From CAZPBN01 sp964584935 (lineage in GTDB: Bacteria; Acidobacteriota; Aminicenantia; Aminicenantales; Aminicenantaceae), in the NCBI GenBank assembly GCA_964584935.1, contig CAZPBN010000029.1:1-19893 (forward strand): a stretch of 19,893 bases of DNA, given 5' to 3'. The notes beneath the pieces were generated by a model. The model had not been told where the DNA came from. It searched no databases and saw only the letters and a list, made by a program, of their open reading frames with translations. Positions 1-6,764 of the stretch are shown piece by piece. The stretch's first letter is position 1. Every line of letters starts with the position of its first letter. The translations under genes and the position numbers were made by a program.

Positions 1-68
1 AGGACCCCTCACTCTTAGTTTATAATAGAACTTAAAAAATTTCCGGCGTGCTTCAAAGGGGGTATTTG

Positions 69-129
69 GTCTGTTTAGTCCATCTAGTCTGTTTAGTCTA
101 TTTAGTCTGTTTGGTTCATTTGGTCTGGG
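69..129. repeat. 9-bp decaying tandem array, left copy
   Basis: About seven consecutive 9-base units of the form GTCTGTTTA, with variants GTCCATCTA, GTCTATTTA and GTTCATTTG, start at 69, 78, 87, 96, 105, 114 and 123. The unit is the reverse complement of the unit in the array at 18446-18535, so the window carries two oppositely oriented copies of one repeat family. The last unit runs into the left end of the IS relic, and TTTGGTC reappears just beyond its right end near 416. The element may therefore have inserted into the array. Function is unknown. Confidence 0.85.
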
Positions 130-132
130 ATA

Positions 133-153
133 TGCCCCCCGTTTTTCGAACCA
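133..153 (+). repeat. IS relic terminal inverted repeat, left
   Basis: This 21-base repeat agrees at about 15 of 21 positions with the reverse complement of 387-407. The shared core is TGC, a C run, a T-rich spacer and GAACCA at 148-153. Confidence 0.65.
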
Positions 154-180
154 GTTTTGAAACTACTTTTCGCTAACATC

Positions 181-314
181 TCAGAGAGATAATTTACCCT
201 TTTCTTTTAAATATGTTATCGGCGACTTGTTTCCAAGTACCGAATGTCTACGAATGAAATTATAATACCCTTGAAACGTGGTGTGTACCGTTTCCTATGT
301 TTGTCTGACATCAT
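181..314 (-). pseudogene. Transposase fragment, N-terminus joined out of frame to C-terminus
   Basis: Read on the minus strand, two adjacent ATG codons (314-312 and 311-309) follow a GGAGG ribosome-binding site. From the second the reading is MSDKHRKRYTPRF, which resembles the start of an IS3-type HTH transposase (the usual RKRYTPEFK pattern). At about 270-273 the frame shifts. The next frame reads GYYNFIRRHSVLGNKSP and continues to a TGA at 183-181. This resembles the extreme C-terminus of rve-type transposases (N-x-x-R-P-H-x-x-L-G-x-K-T-P). The several hundred catalytic residues between, including the DDE core, are absent. The simplest reading is an internal deletion that fused the two ends. 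Assignment rests on only about 42 residues, so the exact IS family is uncertain. Confidence 0.65.
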
Positions 315-355
315 CTGCCTCCTCAAAAGGGCTTCCTTTTCACTCTGATGATGTC
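307..355 (-). promoter_or_regulatory. Hairpin masking the transposase start codon
   Basis: A perfect 9-bp inverted repeat, GACATCATC at 307-315 and GATGATGTC at 347-355, encloses a second hairpin, AAAAGG at 325-330 with CCTTTT at 335-340. In minus-strand RNA the outer stem pairs the two start codons of the transposase fragment and flanks its GGAGG site. This arrangement fits the known strategy of several insertion sequences, in which read-through transcripts entering from outside fold so that transposase is not translated. Function is inferred from structure. Confidence 0.5.
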
Positions 356-386
356 TATTATATCACGAAAATACTAGCACACCATG

Positions 387-412
387 TGGTTCAAATTTTG
401 GGGTGCAGTTCA
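387..412 (-). repeat. IS relic terminal inverted repeat, right
   Basis: Read on the minus strand, this end starts TGAACTGCACCCC and ends GAACCA. It is partner to 133-153. The terminal TG fits IS3-type ends. Confidence 0.65.
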
Positions 413-462
413 CTGTTTGGTCCGTTCGGGGGCAGGGCCCTACTTTTTTAATATTAATTCTG

Positions 463-543
463 ACCTCTCACGTCTTACGTCTCACATCTTACGATATATT
501 CTCTTTCATCTCACGTCTCACGATTCATAACGTCTCACAATTC
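463..543. repeat. 7-bp tandem array ACGTCTY, copy 1
   Basis: Degenerate 7-base units of consensus ACGTCTC/ACGTCTT are contiguous from 463 to about 497 and resume at 513-526 and 530-543. The middle block ends with ACGTCTC-ACGATTC, the same ending as the arrays at 620-654 and 8129-8150. The array lies downstream of a GGGCCCTAC motif (435-443) and a T-rich stretch. It is non-coding; an open frame that runs through it has no protein-like character. Confidence 0.85.
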
Positions 544-551
544 CAAGTGTC

Positions 552-612
552 ATTGGCCGGCTTGGCCGGGCAATCCAAGCCTATAAGGCTGTTCGGGGAT
601 CGCACCCTACAG
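552..612. repeat. REP-like paired hairpins ending in CCCTACAG
   Basis: Two hairpins lie in tandem. The first has ATTG (552-555) pairing with CAAT (571-574) and CCGGC (557-561) pairing with GCCGG (565-569), with one mismatch between the two stems. The second has AGCCT (578-582) pairing with AGGCT (586-590). They are followed by CCCTACAG (605-612) and AATAATTT. Nearly the same CCCTACAG-plus-AT-rich ending occurs at the minus-strand hairpin at 7909-7930. There is no T tract after either hairpin, so a plain intrinsic terminator is less likely than a repetitive extragenic palindrome. Confidence 0.5.
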
Positions 613-619
613 AATAATT

Positions 620-654
620 TCGTCTCACGTCTTACGTCTTACGTCTCACGATTC
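620..654. repeat. 7-bp tandem array ACGTCTY, copy 2
   Basis: Four to five contiguous 7-base units (ACGTCTC, ACGTCTT, ACGTCTT, ACGTCTC, ACGATTC) lie immediately downstream of the CCCTACAG motif at 605-612. The array ends exactly at the stop codon of the small transporter-subunit gene. Confidence 0.85.
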
Positions 655-764
655 TATTTAGGTTCATCTCGATTGTCCTTTGATGATAAAATCAAAGAAT
701 AGATAAATCCCCCCATGCAAATACCGAAAATAAGACTCATAAATACAATTGTTTCAATTGACAT
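654..764 (-). CDS. Small single-helix subunit of the NSS transporter (MetS-like)
   Basis: This 36-codon frame starts with ATG at 764-762 and ends with TAG at 656-654. It overlaps the last 11 bases of the transporter gene in another frame. The protein begins MSIETIVFMSLIFGICMGGF, has one hydrophobic helix (about residues 5-27) and ends in a charged tail (KDNRDEPK). In Corynebacterium glutamicum the NSS methionine transporter MetP requires the tiny one-helix protein MetS encoded right after it, and similar small subunits follow many bacterial NSS genes. Position, overlap, length and topology match that pattern. There is no good ribosome-binding site, so translation is probably coupled to the upstream gene. 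The main alternative is a chance frame; the clean helix plus charged tail argues against this. Confidence 0.7.
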   Translation of the reverse strand: MSIETIVFMSLIFGICMGGFIYSLILSSKDNRDEPK

Positions 765-2220
765 TGTTTTTCACATTTAACTTCTTTGTTATGATTTTAT
801 TAAAAATAATAAAAATGGCAAGCGCAATTCCCCATTGAAAAATCACTGTACCAAGGGTAGAGCTTGAAAATATATTAAGCCAAGTATCAGGATTCCTTTT
901 TATACTGTCCCAAAACCACCAGGCTAATAAGGCAATAAACTGAATCGGTAAAACAAAAGTAACAAGAATGTCAAATGCTTTTCCTAGCTTTATTTTTTGA
1001 CCGGAATTTTTTATGATTTCTTTCCGGAATTTTTTTGGCCCTATTTTAATAACCAGAAATATGAAGAAAGCTCCGCTAATAACCAGCCCCATACTCCAAA
1101 CCCAATCCTGATTATGAAAGAATCCTAAACTAATGGCTGAGGGGAATCCTAACACAAAGCAGCTTATTCCAACAGTGGTAACAGCCTTTTTCCTGGATAA
1201 TCCGGCATCAATAAATATTCGGGAAATGAGTTCTAACATGGAAATTAGAGATGAGAAAGCAGCAAAACAAAGAGCCAGAAAAAACAGGGCAAGAAAAAAA
1301 GAACCGGAAGGAATTTTTGAAAATAATTCCGGTATCCATATAAAGGTAAGCCCTTCATTTCCTTGTTTCATAACATTAAGAACTTTATCCTGGGCAAAGC
1401 TCTGTCCGAAATAAAATGAAAAGACAGTGGGAATAACAATGATAGCGGCTAAAAGCGATGCCATGGAATTTCCAAATCCTAAAGTGGCGGAGGTTAAGAC
1501 GGGATTTTCTTTTTTCCTAGAATAAATTGCATATGTCAACATAAGTCCCCAGCCAGCACCATTCGACCATGCCGACTGGCTTAAGGCATTAATCCAAATT
1601 TTCAGATCTCCTAGCTGGGAAAGATTAGGAGAAAATAAAAATTCCAATCCATTCAAGGCTCCAGGAAGAGTTAAAGCACGGACTGCAGCAATGAGAAGGA
1701 GAACGAATAAAGAGGGGATGAGCAGTTTATTGGCTCGTTCAATTCCTTTCGCCACTCCGAAATAAATAACCGTACATCCTATGAATATGGCGAGTAAATG
1801 AAATATCACTGGTTCGTAGGAGGAAGTGAAAGCATTCCACAGTTTTTCTGGTCTTTTCTCAATAAGCTTTTGAAAACAAGTAGCAAAAAAATATTTTATA
1901 CACCATCCTGTTACAACGGTATAATAAAAAGTAATGGCAGCTGTAACAAACACAATCCAGGTTCCCATCCAGGCGAAGTTTTTTCCTATCATTTGACTAA
2001 ATGATCCAATAATGCCCTGCCGGGTTTTTTTCCCTATGGAAAGTTCAATAATTAAGAGAGGGATTGCCCATATAAAAAGGAATAATATCCAGACAAGCAT
2101 AAAAGCTCCTCCTCCGTATTGGGAAGCAATGCGGGGGAAACGCCAAAGATTTCCTGTTCCCACTGCCATCCCGAGACCGGCAAATATGATTCCCCATCTT
2201 GAGAATGATTCTTTTTTCAT
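754..2220 (-). CDS. Sodium:neurotransmitter symporter family (NSS/SNF) transporter
   Basis: A 488-residue polytopic inner-membrane protein of the LeuT-fold NSS family, which moves amino acids or related amines inward with Na+. The N-terminus shows the family hallmark in TM1, a glycine-rich stretch followed by GNLWRFP (residues 23-29), then GGGAF, corresponding to the unwound substrate/Na+ site of LeuT. About 11 to 12 hydrophobic segments follow, and the length is typical (LeuT is about 519). The ATG at 2220 is preceded by GAGGG at a suitable distance. It starts 30 bases after truB, so it is probably read from the nusA operon, and it overlaps a one-helix small subunit at its 3' end. The substrate cannot be told from sequence; methionine/alanine or aromatic amino acids are the usual possibilities in bacteria. 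Confidence 0.95.
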   Translation of the reverse strand: MKKESFSRWGIIFAGLGMAVGTGNLWRFPRIASQYGGGAFMLVWILFLFIWAIPLLIIELSIGKKTRQGIIGSFSQMIGKNFAWMGTWIVFVTAAITFYYTVVTGWCIKYFFATCFQKLIEKRPEKLWNAFTSSYEPVIFHLLAIFIGCTVIYFGVAKGIERANKLLIPSLFVLLLIAAVRALTLPGALNGLEFLFSPNLSQLGDLKIWINALSQSAWSNGAGWGLMLTYAIYSRKKENPVLTSATLGFGNSMASLLAAIIVIPTVFSFYFGQSFAQDKVLNVMKQGNEGLTFIWIPELFSKIPSGSFFLALFFLALCFAAFSSLISMLELISRIFIDAGLSRKKAVTTVGISCFVLGFPSAISLGFFHNQDWVWSMGLVISGAFFIFLVIKIGPKKFRKEIIKNSGQKIKLGKAFDILVTFVLPIQFIALLAWWFWDSIKRNPDTWLNIFSSSTLGTVIFQWGIALAIFIIFNKIITKKLNVKNNVN

Positions 2221-2250
2221 ACTAATTCCCTCACTTGAACTATTTCATGA

Positions 2251-3177
2251 TCAATTATTAAATACTAAAAAAGGATCAAAACCATATTCTTTGTTGGATT
2301 TATTGGCAAAAGCTACCACACGGCCTTCTGGATTAAACAACCGGAATATCTCTTCATTTTTGGAAACATAATTAGTATATTTACTTTCTGAAGGAACAAT
2401 CTTTAGTATATTTTCCAAGGAAATGAAATTTCCGTTTCTTGCCCTATTTGTTCCTTTTTCTCTCAGGATGACTTTAGGGAACTCGGGAAATAATGATTCC
2501 AAAGGGATAATAAATTCAGAAAATTGATTTTTTGAACAAAAATTGTTTATTTCCTCTATTGTATGGCTTTCTTTTAAATGAAATATTCCAATTTTTGTCC
2601 TTTCTAACTTTGTGAGATGACCACCGCATCCCAATTTGTTTCCAAGATCATTTGCTATGGAACGGATATAAGTTCCCGAAGAACATTCCATATTGAAATC
2701 AATAAAAGGAGGATCATAATCATTCAACTGAAAATTAAATATTTTGACTTTTACTGGAGAAATGTTAACTTTAATTTTTTTCCTAGCAAAATAATAAGCT
2801 GGCTTTCCTCTATATTTTTTTGCAGAGAAGGGTGGAGGAGTTTGAAATAGTTCTCCTTTGAAACTTGAAATATAATCCAGAATTTTTTTTCTATCCGGAA
2901 AATCCTTGACTTCACTAGAGCTCGTTTCCCCTTTACAGTCATAGGTATTGGTTGAAAATCCCAGACGTATCTGCCCTCTGTAAAATTTATTCAGTTTCGA
3001 GAAAAAAGGAAACAATCGAGTGGCTTGGCCAATTCCAACAGCCAATAAGCCAGTCGCTAAGGGATCCAGGGTACCGAAATGACCGATTCTCTGAAAATTA
3101 AGAACATTTCTTAACTGATTGACAATGTCATGAGATGTGAAGTCTTGTGGTTTGTTAACCAGAATAAGTCCGTTCAT
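2251..3177 (-). CDS. truB: tRNA pseudouridine(55) synthase TruB
   Basis: A 308-residue enzyme that converts U55 of the tRNA T-loop to pseudouridine. The start MNGLILVNKP and the catalytic-loop motif GTLDPLATGLL (catalytic Asp38) are diagnostic. YRGQIRLG (about 67-74) and a KYRGKPAYYFAR segment follow the family order, and SSGTYIRSIANDLG is the typical second active-site region. The C-terminal 70 residues form the small PUA-like extension. The gene is 32 bases downstream of nrnA, and rbfA-nrnA-truB is a common order in bacterial infB operons. No clear ribosome-binding site precedes the ATG; a 13-base palindrome occupies that position. Confidence 0.97.
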   Translation of the reverse strand: MNGLILVNKPQDFTSHDIVNQLRNVLNFQRIGHFGTLDPLATGLLAVGIGQATRLFPFFSKLNKFYRGQIRLGFSTNTYDCKGETSSSEVKDFPDRKKILDYISSFKGELFQTPPPFSAKKYRGKPAYYFARKKIKVNISPVKVKIFNFQLNDYDPPFIDFNMECSSGTYIRSIANDLGNKLGCGGHLTKLERTKIGIFHLKESHTIEEINNFCSKNQFSEFIIPLESLFPEFPKVILREKGTNRARNGNFISLENILKIVPSESKYTNYVSKNEEIFRLFNPEGRVVAFANKSNKEYGFDPFLVFNN

Positions 3178-3178
3178 T

Positions 3179-3191
3179 GTGAATGATTCAC
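3179..3191. promoter_or_regulatory. Palindrome at the truB ribosome-binding position
   Basis: GTGAAT, a single G, then ATTCAC forms a perfect inverted repeat one base upstream of the truB ATG (3177), where a Shine-Dalgarno sequence would be expected. It could fold in the mRNA or be chance. No regulator is apparent. Confidence 0.3.
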
Positions 3192-3209
3192 TTCGATTTA
3201 TATTTTAAT

Positions 3210-4211
3210 TTAATGATGCTTTTTCTTTTTATAGTCTTGTTTCAACAGTTGTTCAACCGTAAGAGGAAGTTCTTTAATCAGGTTTTCATATTTTCCTTTT
3301 GTCGTAAATCCCGCTGCATTCAAATGCCCTCCTCCTCCGAAATGTTCAGCAACACATGCTGCACATGCATCATCTTTTGATCTAAGGCTAACTCTAAATG
3401 TATGACTATTTATTTCCTTAAAAAACATGACTATTTCAACCCCTCTTATCGATCTAGCTAAAGATGTAATATCTTCGGTATCAATCTCCTTGATATTCAA
3501 AGAATCTAAATAATCTTTAAACATAGCAATGACAGCGATATTGCCTTTGTCATTTATTTTAACAGTGGAAAGCACTTTCCCTAACAATTTTATTTTCTCT
3601 GGAAGATTGTTGTTAAATAAAAAGTCAGAAATTTTCGTAGGATTGGCTCCGTATTTAACCAGTTTGCTGCACGCCTCAAAAGTGTCAGTATTGGTATTGG
3701 AAAACTGGAACGATCCTGTATCTGAGACAATGGCACAATAGAGGTGGTTTGAAATTTCAGGAGTGAACGGAATCTTTAATTGTTCTCCAAGAAGCAAGAC
3801 TAATTCAGCAACTGCGGAACTCTCCGGTACAACCCAATTGATATCAGCATAATAATCGTTGGAATGGTGATGATCGATATTGATTTTATAGGTATGATCC
3901 AAATTATTCTGTCCGGAGCGTTCCACGTTTGCACATTCGAGCAGAATCACAACATCAAATTCATTTGGAGGAATTTGACCGATTTCGATTTTATCTGCAT
4001 CATGAATCGTATCAAAAGGAGAAGGAGTGTTGTCTTGATTGATAATCTTGACTTCTTTTCCCATATTCTCCAGCATGGAACGTAGAGCCAAACCGGTGCA
4101 AATAGAGTCTCCGTCTGGTCTCAAATGAGAAGTGATCACAATTTTACGGCTTTCCTTTATTTTATTAGCAATTAAATCAACTGAATTATTTTCCATCTTT
4201 CTTGAGTTCAT
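3210..4211 (-). CDS. nrnA: DHH/DHHA1 phosphoesterase, NanoRNase/pAp phosphatase NrnA
   Basis: A cytoplasmic Mn-dependent phosphoesterase that degrades 2-5 nt RNAs and dephosphorylates pAp. The DHH domain shows SHLRPDGDS (28-36) and DHHH (113-116); the C-terminal DHHA1 domain shows GGGGHLNAAG (292-301), which binds the RNA/nucleotide. The family's usual motif II Asp appears as Glu in VILLECANVERSG (about 88-100). I read this as a family variant, not inactivation. The first ATG (4211) overlaps rbfA by 26 bases. A second in-frame ATG at 4196 gives a protein starting MENNSVDL, closer to the usual length before the first motif, and may be the true start. Neither has a strong ribosome-binding site, which fits coupling to rbfA. 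Confidence 0.93.
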   Translation of the reverse strand: MNSRKMENNSVDLIANKIKESRKIVITSHLRPDGDSICTGLALRSMLENMGKEVKIINQDNTPSPFDTIHDADKIEIGQIPPNEFDVVILLECANVERSGQNNLDHTYKINIDHHHSNDYYADINWVVPESSAVAELVLLLGEQLKIPFTPEISNHLYCAIVSDTGSFQFSNTNTDTFEACSKLVKYGANPTKISDFLFNNNLPEKIKLLGKVLSTVKINDKGNIAVIAMFKDYLDSLNIKEIDTEDITSLARSIRGVEIVMFFKEINSHTFRVSLRSKDDACAACVAEHFGGGGHLNAAGFTTKGKYENLIKELPLTVEQLLKQDYKKKKHH

Positions 4212-4536
4212 TTATTATTTTATTGATTCTTTCTTCATATTCAGGATTTTGGTCTATGTGAAAAAATAGCATTGGATTATACTTTAATTTGACATTAGAC
4301 GCAATAGTCTTCCTCATATAGGGGGTTCTTTTTTTCAAAATGTTGAGTATTTTGTCTGTATTTTCAAAGTCATAGAGTCGAATATAAACATGAGCTGTTT
4401 TGAGGTCAGCTTTCATCTCAACTCTGGTTATGGTTATTATTCTAGATGACGAATCCTGGAATTCTTCAATCAGAAACTTGCTTAATTCTTCTTTAATTAA
4501 GCTGGCAACCCTTTTTTGTCTTCGATTAGTGCTCAT
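4186..4536 (-). CDS. rbfA: 30S ribosome-binding factor RbfA
   Basis: A 116-residue single KH-fold protein that binds the immature 30S subunit and helps process and fold the 5' end of 16S rRNA. The start RRQKRVASLIKEELSKFL, the central ITRVEMKADLKTAHVYI and the late segment PYMRKTIASNVKLKYNPML followed by FHIDQ match the family along its whole length. It lies after ylxP and overlaps the next gene (nrnA), as in many infB operons. No obvious ribosome-binding site precedes the ATG. The 91-base gap upstream is the widest within this operon and contains a 12-base palindrome. Confidence 0.95.
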   Translation of the reverse strand: MSTNRRQKRVASLIKEELSKFLIEEFQDSSSRIITITRVEMKADLKTAHVYIRLYDFENTDKILNILKKRTPYMRKTIASNVKLKYNPMLFFHIDQNPEYEERINKIINELKKDGK

Positions 4537-4576
4537 TTTTTAATAGATAAGTTGGTTTTGGAATATTTTTTCAGAT

Positions 4577-4588
4577 TCTGACGTCAGA
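4577..4588. promoter_or_regulatory. 12-bp palindrome between ylxP and rbfA
   Basis: TCTGACGTCAGA is a perfect inverted repeat in the 91-base gap between ylxP and rbfA. It has no T tract after it on the transcribed strand, so it is not a standard terminator. It could be an operator or a chance palindrome. Confidence 0.2.
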
Positions 4589-4627
4589 GAATAGAACTTC
4601 TTAAGATAGCCTAATTATCAAGCCAAG

Positions 4628-4909
4628 TCAAAAGTATTGAATTTCATAATTCAATATTTCACCATCTATAATCTTTTCTGCATCTTCGACTATTTTAATG
4701 AAAACAGTCTCCAAATATTCTTTTTGATTGTTGAGAGTGACAACTCCAATGGTTGATCTTTGCCATTTGTCTTGATAATCGACTTCTGCAAATGCCACAT
4801 TATATCTGTTTTTTAACTTATCCCGAATACTTTTCAACCTTTTCCTTTTCTCTTTTAGAGAATGGGAATAAGGAAGATATATTTCCAATAGTAAAAATCC
4901 AACAACCAT
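4628..4909 (-). CDS. ylxP: DUF503 family protein (YlxP-like)
   Basis: A 93-residue DUF503 protein, the family of Bacillus YlxP. Recognisable parts are the start VVGFLLLEIYLPYSHSLKEKR, the basic stretch KRKRLKSIRDKLKNRYNVAFAEV and the later Q-R-S-T-I-G-V-V-T-L strand. The family folds as a small ferredoxin-like domain. Its molecular role is not firmly established, but it sits beside rbfA and infB across many phyla, suggesting a part in ribosome function. The start lies 19 bases after infB; a run of nine T residues on the coding strand follows the infB stop, and no Shine-Dalgarno is visible. Confidence 0.92.
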   Translation of the reverse strand: MVVGFLLLEIYLPYSHSLKEKRKRLKSIRDKLKNRYNVAFAEVDYQDKWQRSTIGVVTLNNQKEYLETVFIKIVEDAEKIIDGEILNYEIQYF

Positions 4910-4928
4910 TTATACAAAAAAAAATTAT

Positions 4929-6728
4929 TTATTGCTTTATTTCTTCAATGGTATAAGCTTCGAGAATATCTCCTTCTTTGATTTCTTTGAATTTTCCAAG
5001 TCCTATTCCGCATTCTAAATCCTTATTGACTTCATTATAGTTTTCTTTAAGATGCTTTAAGGAAGAGACTTTTCCTTCATAAATAATTTCATCATCCCGT
5101 TTTACTTTAATATTTGATTTTCTAGTAATTTTTCCGTCTGTCACATAGCATCCTGCAATCGTCCCCACCCGAGGTATCTTAAATATTCTTCTCACTTCCG
5201 CTCTTCCAATATAGCTCTCTTTCAATTCAGGTTCTATCATCCCTGATATGGCTTTTTTGATATCGTCTGTGAGATGGTAAATGACTTTATAGCTTCTAAT
5301 TTCTATATTCTCTTCTTTGGATTGATCAATAATCTTTTGATTTGGTTTTATGTTGTATCCGATAATTATGGCATTGGATGCTGAAGCTAAGAGAACATCC
5401 GATCCCGTGATATTCCCGGTGCTTGAATGAATAATATTAATCTTTACTTCCTTTGTACTGAGCTTTGGTAATATTTCTGTAAGAGTATCAAGAGAGCCCT
5501 GTACATCGGCTTTGATTATTAAGGGAAGTTCTTTGACTTCTCCTTCTTCTATTTTTTTAAAAAGTTCATCCAGAGATAAATGTTCAGGTCTTCTGGTGGT
5601 TTCTTTTTTCATTTGTGATTTTCTGTGAGAAACAATCTGCCTTGCGCATTCTAAATCAGACATGACCTGGAAAAAATCACCAGCTATAGGTACATTAGAA
5701 AATCCGAGAACCTCTACAGGTGAGGAGAGTTCGGCTTGTTTCAATCGATTGTTGTTTTCATCAAACATTGCTTTGACTTTTCCGCAACAAGTACCTGATA
5801 GGAATGCATCCCCTTGATATAAAGTTCCTTGCTGGATGATAACTGTTGCAACAGGACCCTTTTTTGAATCCAGACGAGCTTCTAAAATTATTCCCTGGGC
5901 AGGACCTTCTGGATTTCCTTTAATTTCTGTCACATCACTTAAAAGAAGGATCATTTCAAGCAATTCCTTGAGATTGGTTTTCTCTTTAGCTGAAACTTCA
6001 ACACTGATAATATCTCCACCCCAATCCTCAATAAGAAGTCCTTCTTTGGATAATTGCTGTTTGACTCTATCTAAATCAATACTTTCTTTGTCAATTTTAT
6101 TGATGGCAATCAACATAGGAACATTTGCCGCTTTGGCATGGTTGATGGCTTCTTTGGTTTGAGGCTTGACTCCATCATCGGCAGCCACAACCAGAACAAC
6201 AATATCGGTGATCTGGGCCCCCCGGCTTCTCAATTGAGTAAATGCTGAATGACCGGGAGTGTCAATAAATGTAATAAATCTATTATTAAAACTGATTTTA
6301 TAAGCTCCGATGTGTTGAGTGATTCCCCCGGATTCTTTATTAACGATATGGGACTTCCTTATGGCATCAAGTAGAGTCGTTTTTCCATGATCAACATGCC
6401 CCATCATTGTAACCACAGGAGATCTTTCTATCATTTTTTCCTTTTCGCTTTCAGCTCTTTGTTTCGCTTGTTTTTCTACGGGAACGATTTCTATAGAAAT
6501 ATCCAATTCATTGGAAATATTTTCAGCTATCGACTTATTAACCACATCGTTAAGGCTAATATAAAATCCTTTGGCGTTGAGTTTGTCGACGATATCTTTT
6601 CCTTTTATCTCTAATTTATCTGATAGGTCTTTCAAAGATGAACCTTCTCCAATATAAATTTTTTTAACCTTTTCATCCTTTGTTTTGACTTCTTTTTTTT
6701 CTTTTTTCTTTGTGTCTTTTTTTTCCAT
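4929..6728 (-). CDS. infB: Translation initiation factor IF-2
   Basis: A GTPase that brings initiator fMet-tRNA to the 30S subunit and promotes subunit joining. In 599-residue numbering the G motifs are GHVDHGKT (110-117), DTPGH (156-160) and NKID (210-213), followed by domain II and III segments and the C-terminal fMet-tRNA-binding domain. The N-terminal extension is very short and lysine-rich (KKDTKKKEKKEVKTKDEK) with one IF2_N-like segment, so this is a short form compared with about 700-900 residues in model bacteria. I chose ATG at 6728. The frame stays open to a TTG at 6746, but that TTG adjoins GGAG, which serves better as the ribosome-binding site. It is 36 bases after nusA. Confidence 0.97.
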   Translation of the reverse strand: MEKKDTKKKEKKEVKTKDEKVKKIYIGEGSSLKDLSDKLEIKGKDIVDKLNAKGFYISLNDVVNKSIAENISNELDISIEIVPVEKQAKQRAESEKEKMIERSPVVTMMGHVDHGKTTLLDAIRKSHIVNKESGGITQHIGAYKISFNNRFITFIDTPGHSAFTQLRSRGAQITDIVVLVVAADDGVKPQTKEAINHAKAANVPMLIAINKIDKESIDLDRVKQQLSKEGLLIEDWGGDIISVEVSAKEKTNLKELLEMILLLSDVTEIKGNPEGPAQGIILEARLDSKKGPVATVIIQQGTLYQGDAFLSGTCCGKVKAMFDENNNRLKQAELSSPVEVLGFSNVPIAGDFFQVMSDLECARQIVSHRKSQMKKETTRRPEHLSLDELFKKIEEGEVKELPLIIKADVQGSLDTLTEILPKLSTKEVKINIIHSSTGNITGSDVLLASASNAIIIGYNIKPNQKIIDQSKEENIEIRSYKVIYHLTDDIKKAISGMIEPELKESYIGRAEVRRIFKIPRVGTIAGCYVTDGKITRKSNIKVKRDDEIIYEGKVSSLKHLKENYNEVNKDLECGIGLGKFKEIKEGDILEAYTIEEIKQ

Positions 6729-6764
6729 AACTAAAAATATCTCCAAATAAATAATATATTACAT

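Larger units (their letters stand above)
125..412 (-). mobile_element. Internally deleted IS3/IS481-type element (MITE-like relic)
   Basis: Two imperfect terminal inverted repeats (core 133-153 and 387-407, both of the form TGC-C-rich-GAACCA) bracket a minus-strand remnant. That remnant joins the first residues of a transposase to its last residues. The right end extends to a TG...CA-type terminus at 412, as is usual for IS3-family ends; the left end is less exact (125 to 133). A complete IS3/IS481-type element is usually above 1 kb, so most of the transposase has been lost. No clear target-site duplication is visible. It is non-autonomous and could only move with a related transposase supplied elsewhere. 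The element type is inferred from the two short protein fragments and the ends. Confidence 0.65.

Noticed and set aside
403..702. 99-codon plus-strand open frame
   Set aside because: It runs through the IS end, both 7-bp arrays and the REP-like hairpins; its composition is explained by the repeats and it shows no family resemblance or ribosome-binding site.
6729..6746. TTG start for infB adding six residues
   Set aside because: The TTG is directly beside GGAG, which is better read as the ribosome-binding site of the ATG at 6728.
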